The position numbers were made by a program, and so were the translations under genes. From the NCBI RefSeq assembly GCF_003675385.1, contig NZ_RCWZ01000001.1, positions 806,001 to 870,000 on the forward strand: a stretch of 64,000 nt of DNA, in the 5' to 3' direction. Source of the stretch: Mucilaginibacter kameinonensis. GTDB taxonomy: Bacteria > Bacteroidota > Bacteroidia > Sphingobacteriales > Sphingobacteriaceae. Shown one piece after another: positions 58,748-64,000 of the stretch; the stretch's first letter is position 1, and every line of letters begins with the position of its first letter. The notes under the pieces are model-generated. The model saw only the letters and a program-made list of their open reading frames with translations, was not told the origin of the DNA and ran no database searches.

Positions 58748-59728
58748 ATGACTCAGATCAAAAATATCGGCGTTTTTACTTCAGGTGGTGATGCACCCGG
58801 AATGAACGCTGCCATAAGAGCGGTTGTACGTGCCGCGATGTATTACGGAATTGAAGTCACGGGTATTCGCCGTGGTTACGACGGTATGGGCAAAGGTGAT
58901 TTTTTCACCATGAACCGTAAATCCGTTTCAAACATTATTCAGCGTGGCGGTACTATACTTAAAACGGCAAGGTGTGATGATTTCAGAACGCCAGAAGGCC
59001 GTAAAAACGCTTATGAACAACTGGTAAAACATAAGGTTGATGCATTGGTAGCCATTGGCGGCGACGGTACTTTTACCGGCGCTAAAGTTTTTGGCAGCGA
59101 ATACGATATTCCGGTAGTTGGTTTACCAGGCACTATCGATAATGACCTTGTAGGTACCGATTTTACCATTGGTTATGATACCGCCATTAACACTGTTGTT
59201 GATGCCGTTGATAAGATCAGGGACACTGCCGAATCGCACGACCGTTTATTTATTGTTGAGGTAATGGGCCGCGATTCCGGACTGATTGCTTTACGTACCG
59301 GTATTGCTACCGGCGCCGAGGCCATCCTGATCCCTGAAAGCAAAACCGGGCTCGAAGGTTTATTTAACCGCCTTGAGTTTGGCCGCAAAGACAAAACATC
59401 ACGTATTGTAATTGTAGCCGAAGGTGACGATACCGCAGGTGGCGCGTTTGAAGTTGGTCGTCTTGTTCAGGAAAAATTCCCTAACTATGATACCCGGATC
59501 TCTATTTTAGGCCACATACAACGTGGTGGTGCACCAAGCTGTATGGACAGGGTACTGGCAAGCCGCGTTGGCGCTGCTGCCGTTGAAGCTTTAAGAGACG
59601 GACACCGCAACGAAATGATCGGCCTCATCAACGGAGAAGTAGCTTATACGCCATTTGAGCATGCCATTAAACATCACCAGGGTATTGATCCTAACATGAT
59701 TAAGCTGGTTGAAATGTTATCTATGTAA
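58748..59728 (+). CDS. pfkA: ATP-dependent 6-phosphofructokinase
   Basis: 326 residues. GVFTSGGDAPGMNAAIRAVVRAA (ATP site), AIGGDGTFTGAKVF (GGDGS/T loop with Gly at the ATP-determining position), GLPGTIDNDLVGTDFTIGYDTA (catalytic Asp) and EVMGRDSGLIALRTGIATGAEAILIPE. Committing step of glycolysis; ATP-type since GGDGT has Gly rather than Asp. Monocistronic with a 145-bp leader gap and a strong terminator after it. Confidence 0.97.
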   Translation: MTQIKNIGVFTSGGDAPGMNAAIRAVVRAAMYYGIEVTGIRRGYDGMGKGDFFTMNRKSVSNIIQRGGTILKTARCDDFRTPEGRKNAYEQLVKHKVDALVAIGGDGTFTGAKVFGSEYDIPVVGLPGTIDNDLVGTDFTIGYDTAINTVVDAVDKIRDTAESHDRLFIVEVMGRDSGLIALRTGIATGAEAILIPESKTGLEGLFNRLEFGRKDKTSRIVIVAEGDDTAGGAFEVGRLVQEKFPNYDTRISILGHIQRGGAPSCMDRVLASRVGAAAVEALRDGHRNEMIGLINGEVAYTPFEHAIKHHQGIDPNMIKLVEMLSM

Positions 59729-59748
59729 TTTCAGCTAAAACGATAAAT

Positions 59749-59785
59749 AAAACAGCCCGGGCTACTACTTAGTCCGGGCTGTTTT
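59749..59785. terminator. Bidirectional terminator between pfkA and the PAS protein gene
   Basis: AAAACAGCCCGG (59749-59760) pairs perfectly with CCGGGCTGTTTT (59774-59785), 12 pairs with T-runs on both strands. The right arm lies inside the coding 3' end of the minus-strand gene that stops at 59765, so that gene's last codons form part of the stem. Confidence 0.9.
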
Positions 59786-61135
59786 ATTTGGCATGGTGCT
59801 GTCAACAACAAGCCGGATAGCGGCATCAATTTCGGCGCTCACGGTAAACAGATGAGCTATGATCTCTTTATTCTCGGGATTATAAAAATCTTCGCGATCC
59901 ATTAAACCTATAAGGCCCAGCATACTTGCTACCGGTCGGCGCAATTCATGCGAACTTAATGAGGCGATGTTTCTTAAACGCTCGTTTTGGTCAACAAGTT
60001 CTTTCTGTATTTTGAGCCTTTCGGTAATATTATGTCCGAAGCATCCCGCACCAATGATATCGCCGGCAGCTGTGTAGATGGGGTTAAAGCTCACCTCAAA
60101 ATATAAACTCTGTCCGTTCACAGGATCAATACTTTCACTGATGATTGAATAACGCTCACCGTTTAAGGCGCGGTTATAGTAAACCGTCCAGTCGTCAATT
60201 ATTTGCCGGCTAAAACCCTCGTGTTTATAAGAATATTGGCCTCTATATGGTTTTACACCGGTTAAATACGTAACCTGCTCAACATAAGCCTGGTTCATAT
60301 AAAGGTAACGTAATTCCTTGTCAACCGACCAGATATGATCCTGAGTATTGTTGATCAGTGCTTCAAGACTGTCTTTGATTTGCAAAGCCTCTTCCCGCAT
60401 TTGCATTTGCGGGGTAATATCCCGGCCAATGCCCTGTACTTCAAATATATCCCCTTCGTTATCGGCTATGGAAACAAACTCCCATTCGGTATCATGAAGT
60501 GTGCCGTCTTTAGCAGGCTTTTTGTGAATAAGCCTGATGATCTTGCCGGGATTGTTAATACAATTAGAAAAAGCTTCCTCGCACAGATGGGCTTCCTCCG
60601 GAATTGTTGTTTTTGAAAAGTGATGCCCGATAATTTCATCTACGGCATATCCAAAAGTTTTCAAAAACTGGCGGTTAACAAAGCTGAACTTACCATCGAT
60701 GCCTATCCTGACCAAAAAATTGGTTTGCGAATTAATAAGCGAATCTAAAAACCGCTCGCGCAGGCCAATTTCTCCAAAAGGGCCAGGAGTTGAAATCACT
60801 GCCAGGGCATTTGTGATATTACTTAATATGATCTTATGGCCGGTAAGCCCATCAACAGTAAGTGTCCGTTTTTCGGTCAATTGTTTTTGATTGGCTTCCA
60901 GGTGATAAGTCATCTGGATCGACTCGCCGGGAGGCAAGTCAGCGGTAAGCCGTTCAATATCGGCCAGCACCTTAGGCTTTACCAGGCCATTCAAAAAATT
61001 GGTATTTTGATGAAGATGCTCGACCCCTACACCAAAAAGGCTATAAAAGTTTTCGCTTACAAACAGGTATTTCTGTTCGTCAAGATCAAAAACAATGGTA
61101 CAATTTCCTTTTGTAGCAGGGTTTGGGTTAAACAT
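59765..61135 (-). CDS. PAS-domain protein ending in a His-box, without a kinase ATPase domain
   Basis: 456 residues. At least two PAS domains: one around 120-240 (RFLDSLINSQTNFLVRIGIDGKFSFVNRQFLKTFGYAVDEIIG, with a PAC motif HDTEWEFVSIADNEG), one around 255-380 (LEALINNTQDHIWSVDKELRYLYMNQAYVEQV to IGAGCFGHNITERL). A shorter PAS-like region opens the protein (CTIVFDLDEQKYLFVSENFYSLFG). The end has NIASLSSHELRRPVASMLGLIGLMD, a clear H-box with His, but the protein stops about 45 residues later, with no N, G1 or G2 boxes. Cannot autophosphorylate; possibly a regulator or receiver of phosphate from another kinase. Confidence 0.88.
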   Translation of the reverse strand: MFNPNPATKGNCTIVFDLDEQKYLFVSENFYSLFGVGVEHLHQNTNFLNGLVKPKVLADIERLTADLPPGESIQMTYHLEANQKQLTEKRTLTVDGLTGHKIILSNITNALAVISTPGPFGEIGLRERFLDSLINSQTNFLVRIGIDGKFSFVNRQFLKTFGYAVDEIIGHHFSKTTIPEEAHLCEEAFSNCINNPGKIIRLIHKKPAKDGTLHDTEWEFVSIADNEGDIFEVQGIGRDITPQMQMREEALQIKDSLEALINNTQDHIWSVDKELRYLYMNQAYVEQVTYLTGVKPYRGQYSYKHEGFSRQIIDDWTVYYNRALNGERYSIISESIDPVNGQSLYFEVSFNPIYTAAGDIIGAGCFGHNITERLKIQKELVDQNERLRNIASLSSHELRRPVASMLGLIGLMDREDFYNPENKEIIAHLFTVSAEIDAAIRLVVDSTMPNKTARTK

Positions 61136-61189
61136 GGAAACAAGCCGTAATTATTTAAAGGTATAGCTATTTATATGATAAACAAACAA

Positions 61190-61726
61190 CTACAATAATT
61201 TTTCGGCAACCTCTTTCCAGGTATTTACCCTTTCATAATCGGTAAGCAGCATGTTATGCGGCGATGTATAAAGTATTTTGCGGCCATTAAATGTGGCGAA
61301 GTTCTTAATCCGGTCGTCAATCATGATATCCACATCCAGGATCTTATGTCCGCAAAAAATAATGTTTGTCCATGATATAAAAGGAAAATGTTCTTCAAGC
61401 CAGGCCTGCTTATCCTCCAGGGAATACTTGAATTCCATAGCAGCCGATGCTATATACACATCATATTTATCGTGCAGGGCTTTCACCACTTCCTGCGCAT
61501 CGGGCATTACGGGGATATCCCTGAAAAAGCCACGCTCATTAATATATACGCGCAAAGTTTCACTTAGGTGAGGCGGCAGGATCTCCCTAAACTCCTTGCC
61601 TTCCATATTGCCAAGGCTTATTTCTTCTTTATGCCTCTCTTTATACATGCTGATGAATTTGCCAATGGTATCGGCAATAACTTCATCCATATCAATTGCT
61701 ATACGTGTTTTCCGGGTGATGCTCAT
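61190..61726 (-). CDS. 5'(3')-deoxyribonucleotidase-family HAD phosphatase (NT5C)
   Basis: 178 residues. TRIAIDMDEVIADTIGKFISMY is HAD motif I (DMDEV), VYIASAAMEFKYSLEDKQAWLEEHFPFI holds motif II and the NT5C-type cap, IFCGHKILDVDIMIDDRIKNF is motif IV. Matches the family of cytosolic/mitochondrial 5'(3')-deoxyribonucleotidases (PF06941). Removes phosphate from nucleoside monophosphates. ATG 61726 was chosen; the frame stays open 29 codons further upstream through AT-rich sequence. Confidence 0.88.
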   Translation of the reverse strand: MSITRKTRIAIDMDEVIADTIGKFISMYKERHKEEISLGNMEGKEFREILPPHLSETLRVYINERGFFRDIPVMPDAQEVVKALHDKYDVYIASAAMEFKYSLEDKQAWLEEHFPFISWTNIIFCGHKILDVDIMIDDRIKNFATFNGRKILYTSPHNMLLTDYERVNTWKEVAEKLL

Positions 61727-61863
61727 GGCAGGTAAGTTCCGATTTTTTTGATTTACTGCAATGTTAAGTTTGAAAAAACGACAATTAACAAGTAAAAAAC
61801 TACCGTTTATCATGCAACTCCTTAAGCCACACAGCTAAAAGATAAATAATTAATTATCAGCTA

Positions 61864-61894
61864 TTTTTAATTGTGATAAAAATTAATACCTTTG
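61864..61894 (+). promoter_or_regulatory. Promoter of rpsP-rimM
   Basis: -7 box TACCTTTG (61887-61894), exact TAnnTTTG. The -33 box 19 bp upstream is TTTT (61864-61867), three of four bases of TTTG. Predicted start near 61901, about 45 nt before the rpsP ATG. Confidence 0.6.
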
Positions 61895-61896
61895 CA

Positions 61897-61920
61897 TCCC
61901 CGCAGAAAGAACTCCGGGGA
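61897..61920 (+). promoter_or_regulatory. Leader hairpin of rpsP
   Basis: TCCCCG (61897-61902) and CGGGGA (61915-61920) form a six-pair stem with a 12-base loop (CAGAAAGAACTC) at the very start of the predicted transcript. A candidate for stabilising the 5' end or for autogenous control by S16; no proof in the sequence. Confidence 0.45.
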
Positions 61921-61946
61921 TAATGTTGAATACATAAAAATTTACA

Positions 61947-62465
61947 ATGGCAACTAAGATCAGACTACAAAGACACGGTAAAAAAGGTAAACCTTTTTAT
62001 TACATCGTGGTAGCAGACGCACGCGCTCCACGTGATGGACGCTTCATTGAGCGTTTAGGTTCATACAACCCAAACACTAACCCAGCAACTATCGACATCA
62101 ACTTTGACAAAACTTTAGATTGGGTTAACAACGGTGCCCAGCCTACTGACACTTGTCGTGCTATCCTTTCATACAAAGGTGTGCTTTACAAAAAACACTT
62201 ACAAGGTGGTGTTAAAAAAGGTGCTTTAACAGAAGAGCAACTTGAAACTAAATTTGCTGAATGGCTTGACCAGAAAGACGGCAAAATCACCGGTAAAAAA
62301 ACCAGCCTTAACGTTGCTAAAGACGAAGCCCGCAAAGCTGCTTTAGCTGCTGAAGCTAAAAAGAGCGAAGAAAAAGCTGCTGCTATCGCTGCTAAAAACG
62401 CTCCTGTTGCTGAAGAAGAAGCTCCTGCAGAAGATGCAGCAGCAGAAGCTGAAAGCGCAGAATAA
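61947..62465 (+). CDS. rpsP: 30S ribosomal protein S16 with Ala/Glu-rich extension
   Basis: 172 residues. [41 protein letters not shown] and [35 protein letters not shown] are the S16 core (about 1-80). Beyond it a long helical, then low-complexity tail ([25 protein letters not shown] to [17 protein letters not shown]) roughly doubles the size compared with E. coli S16 (82 residues). Such tails are common in Bacteroidota. Co-transcribed with rimM, whose product matures 30S particles containing S16. Confidence 0.97.
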   Translation: MATKIRLQRHGKKGKPFYYIVVADARAPRDGRFIERLGSYNPNTNPATIDINFDKTLDWVNNGAQPTDTCRAILSYKGVLYKKHLQGGVKKGALTEEQLETKFAEWLDQKDGKITGKKTSLNVAKDEARKAALAAEAKKSEEKAAAIAAKNAPVAEEEAPAEDAAAEAESAE

Positions 62466-62538
62466 TTATTTGATTAAGCGTACAGAACGCAGGAATAACA
62501 TTTATCTTGAATCTTTACGTTTGATTTCTTAAATCCGG

Positions 62539-62569
62539 ATAATGGCGAGGCAAACAGCTTCGCCATTAT
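62539..62569 (+). terminator. Attenuator-like hairpin between rpsP and rimM
   Basis: ATAATGGCGA (62539-62548) pairs with TCGCCATTAT (62560-62569), followed by TGTTT. The U-tract is short, so partial termination seems likelier than complete. It would reduce rimM relative to rpsP and also covers the upstream ATG at 62542, which argues for the rimM start at 62587. Confidence 0.6.
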
Positions 62570-62586
62570 TGTTTAACTCATTTTAT

Positions 62587-63114
62587 ATGAAAGCTGAAGA
62601 TCATTTCAGGATAGGTACAGTTTTAAAAACCAAAGGCCTGAAAGGCGAATTGCAGATATACGTTGATTTTGATGGTATTGAAGATATTAAGTTCAATGCT
62701 GTATTTATTGATATTGCCGGGAAGATGATCCCTTACTTTGTATCATCAATAAAGTACCTGCAAAAAAGCAACGCCTACCTTAACCTGGAAGACGTTGACA
62801 CCATTGAAAAAGCCTCGGCACTGGTTAAGCGGGATATTTACCTGCCCAATAAACTAAAGCCTAAAAAGAAGAAAGGCGAATTTACCTTAAATGACGTGGA
62901 AGGCTTCATTGCCATCGACGAAACCCATGGCGAACTGGGCGAGATCCTGACTGTGCAGGAATATCCTCAGCAATTGATAGCTACCGTTCAGTATAAAAAT
63001 AAGGAAGTACTGTTTCCGCTTAACATCGAGATCATTAAAGGCATTGATGTTGAAGGCGGCGAAATTTATATCGACTTGCCCGAAGGCCTGCTGGATATTT
63101 ACCTGGAAGGATAG
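62587..63114 (+). CDS. rimM: Ribosome maturation factor RimM
   Basis: 175 residues. FRIGTVLKTKGLKGELQIYVDFD is the RimM N-terminal signature; VKRDIYLPNKLKPKKKKGEFTLNDVEGFIAIDETHGELGEI leads to the PRC-barrel domain, with VLFPLNIEIIKGIDVEGGEIYIDLPEGLLDIY at the end. Binds S19 in late 30S assembly. ATG 62587 chosen: it gives the family N-terminus, while the extra 15 codons from 62542 overlap the attenuator hairpin. Confidence 0.95.
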   Translation: MKAEDHFRIGTVLKTKGLKGELQIYVDFDGIEDIKFNAVFIDIAGKMIPYFVSSIKYLQKSNAYLNLEDVDTIEKASALVKRDIYLPNKLKPKKKKGEFTLNDVEGFIAIDETHGELGEILTVQEYPQQLIATVQYKNKEVLFPLNIEIIKGIDVEGGEIYIDLPEGLLDIYLEG

Positions 63115-63164
63115 CGTTTGAGATGCAAGACTTTTAGAAGTAAGAAATAAAAATTTTAAAACCG

Positions 63165-63190
63165 ATGCCCGTGTCCCCACGGGCATTTTT
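63165..63190 (+). terminator. Terminator of rpsP-rimM
   Basis: ATGCCCGTG (63165-63173), 4-base loop TCCC, CACGGGCAT (63178-63186) and T-run to 63190. Nine perfect pairs, about 50 bp after the rimM stop. Confidence 0.93.
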
Positions 63191-63217
63191 ATATGGTAAA
63201 ATTTAAAAAAATATTTT

Positions 63218-63274
63218 GTCAAATATATTTGACATTTGTAAAGTTTGTTTTACTTTTGGTAAGCCAAACTTTAC
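63218..63274 (+). promoter_or_regulatory. Promoter with two overlapping dyads ahead of the tandem membrane-protein genes
   Basis: -33 box TTTG (63228-63231), 19-bp spacer, -7 box TACTTTTG (63251-63258): a full match to the Bacteroidota consensus. The perfect palindrome GTCAAATATATTTGAC (63218-63233) covers the -33 box. A second inverted repeat GTAAAGTTTG (63238-63247) / CAAACTTTAC (63265-63274) surrounds the -7 box. The start would be near 63265, about 14 nt before the ATG at 63279. Looks tightly regulated. Confidence 0.7.
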
Positions 63275-63278
63275 AATT

Positions 63279-63713
63279 ATGAAATCACGTTTTTTATTCC
63301 CGCACTATTGTCGCTTAATTGGTTACCTATGCTTTGTCATAGACATATTAAAAGCAATCATTTTAAAGCTACTCCATCCCCAGGGCTTCACCCAAACAGG
63401 AGATGTTCCCAATATCTGGATGAATATCACAAACGACTTTAATATTATCATCGTTATCATAGGATTATTGCTTATAGCTTTCTCCAGAGAAAAAGACGAA
63501 GACGAACTTATTTCGCAATTGAGGTTAGATTCGCTACAATGGGCAATATATGTAAACTATTGCCTTTTTTTGATTTTAGTCGTTTTGATACATGGCTTTA
63601 AATTTCTTGAAATTGTAGCCTACAATGTCATTACTCCTTTGATATTCTTTATCATCCGGTTTAGATGGAAGGTTTTTTTATTAAATAGAAACCTCGCAAA
63701 AGAATCAAATTAA
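63279..63713 (+). CDS. Four-helix membrane protein, first of a tandem pair
   Basis: 144 residues. The start MKSRFLFPHYCRLIGYLCFVIDIL is shared with the next gene. Four helices (about 12-30, 52-68, 90-110, 112-130) with the soluble centre SREKDEDELISQLRLDSLQWAIYVNY between the second and third. This motif is common in small Bacteroidota membrane proteins that sit in front of a helix-turn-helix regulator (recollection), which would lie past the window end. Start chosen at 63279 from the shared N-terminus and the promoter. No function known. Confidence 0.8.
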   Translation: MKSRFLFPHYCRLIGYLCFVIDILKAIILKLLHPQGFTQTGDVPNIWMNITNDFNIIIVIIGLLLIAFSREKDEDELISQLRLDSLQWAIYVNYCLFLILVVLIHGFKFLEIVAYNVITPLIFFIIRFRWKVFLLNRNLAKESN

Positions 63714-63781
63714 GCTACACTTGATTCAATAAGAAAAATTCAGAGTACAGCCATCTTGTGTTTCGAGCAAATCTTACAATC

Positions 63782-64000
63782 ATGAAATCACGCTTTTTAT
63801 TTCCGCACTGGTTCAGGTACCTGGGGCTCGCGCTTTTCCTGATCCATATCCCCATCGTAATGTTTAAAAAGGAGATGGGCTTTAGCATGCATGACGAACC
63901 CGATAGTGACAATCTTTTTAACAGTCATCACATCTTTTTCATGACCACCACGCTGCTCATGGCCATCGGCCTATTCTTTATTGCTTTCGCGAAAGAGCGC
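63782..64000 (+). CDS. Paralogous membrane protein, second of the tandem pair, cut by window edge
   Basis: 73 codons present, starting MKSRFLFPHWFRYLGLALFLIHIPIV, with nine identical leading residues to the gene at 63279 and the same layout: helix 1, a polar segment (here with MHDEPDSDN), helix 2 (IFFMTTTLLMAIGLFFIAFAKER), after which FAKER corresponds to FSREK of the first copy. The rest lies beyond 64000. A recent or conserved tandem duplication; 68 bp separate the genes, and the stretch just before each ATG is alike (CTTTACAATTATG / TCTTACAATCATG). Confidence 0.8.
   Translation, partial: MKSRFLFPHWFRYLGLALFLIHIPIVMFKKEMGFSMHDEPDSDNLFNSHHIFFMTTTLLMAIGLFFIAFAKER

Noticed and set aside
1-64000. 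tRNA, rRNA, CRISPR arrays, toxin-antitoxin or anti-phage systems
   Set aside because: I scanned the intergenic regions and gene products and saw none; the repeats found are palindromic and dispersed, not CRISPR-like direct repeats with spacers.

Overview
The window looks like a chromosomal piece from a Bacteroidota bacterium of the Sphingobacteriaceae type (Mucilaginibacter/Pedobacter-like). This is inferred from the gene families and their order (rsfS-ftsH-LUD divergent from birA; DUF2339-DUF3999; MacB/FtsX permeases without an ATPase gene beside them; an S16 with an Ala/Glu-rich tail), from promoters of the TTTG / TAnnTTTG kind, from the near absence of strong Shine-Dalgarno sites, and from dispersed palindromic repeats of the kinds common in that family. 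No rRNA, tRNA, CRISPR array, prophage or complete insertion sequence was seen. Almost all genes look like ordinary core or household genes.

Layout. 1-5.8 kb: glycogen synthesis pair glgA-glgC (glgC cut by the window edge), DNA polymerase I and 3-methyladenine glycosylase. 5.8-9.8 kb: CMD-family protein, two glyoxalase-fold proteins, a secreted beta-lactamase-fold hydrolase, an alkyltransferase-like protein and trmB. 9.8-14.7 kb: small envelope/stress operon (YtxH, holin-like, unknown), an AI-2E-family permease, an NtrC-type regulator followed by a 67-residue histidine-box protein, and an outer-membrane barrel. 15-17.5 kb: a secreted phosphonoacetate-hydrolase-like enzyme, nested repeat elements and a crotonase. 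17.7-21.6 kb: a membrane protein/winged-helix regulator pair divergent from a DCC-family/SDR39U1 pair, then an exported amidohydrolase. 21.7-27.9 kb: DUF3999-DUF2339 pair and a GH78-like glycosidase.

28.1-37.6 kb is the metabolic centrepiece: polyphosphate-glucokinase-like ROK kinase, transketolase, ribose-5-P isomerase, transaldolase, a HAD phosphatase, 6-phosphogluconate dehydrogenase, glucose-6-P dehydrogenase and 6-phosphogluconolactonase, all on the + strand and closed by a strong terminator. Apart from ribulose-5-P epimerase this is a whole pentose phosphate pathway. The HAD gene overlaps the 6-phosphogluconate dehydrogenase gene by 4 bases.

37.7-42.6 kb holds two FtsX-type permeases, one broken by a frameshift. 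42.9-45 kb is an SDR/epimerase operon. 45.1-47.8 kb holds TM2, Nif3-like, zinc-ribbon and DUF2809 proteins. 47.8-55.5 kb on the minus strand holds a secreted unknown, a PA0069-type radical SAM protein, a seven-helix protein/histidine kinase/response regulator operon with overlapping genes, an unknown, a LUD protein, ftsH and rsfS. 55.6-59.7 kb on the + strand holds birA, a two-gene DsbD-like system and pfkA. The window ends with a PAS/His-box protein lacking a kinase domain, a 5'-nucleotidase-family HAD protein, rpsP-rimM, and two tandem paralogous membrane proteins behind a promoter embedded in palindromes.

I found no clearly new defence or biosynthetic system. The most interesting signals are a 194-bp non-coding transposable element with 10-bp target duplications inserted into a palindromic repeat; a pair of identical-geometry operators (TTTCA-N8-TGAAA) between a regulator and its divergent neighbour; the HAD phosphatase coupled to gnd; the orphan 67-residue histidine-box protein coupled to an NtrC regulator, with a sigma-54-like promoter nearby; and the stem-loops filling the spacers of the pentose phosphate cluster.
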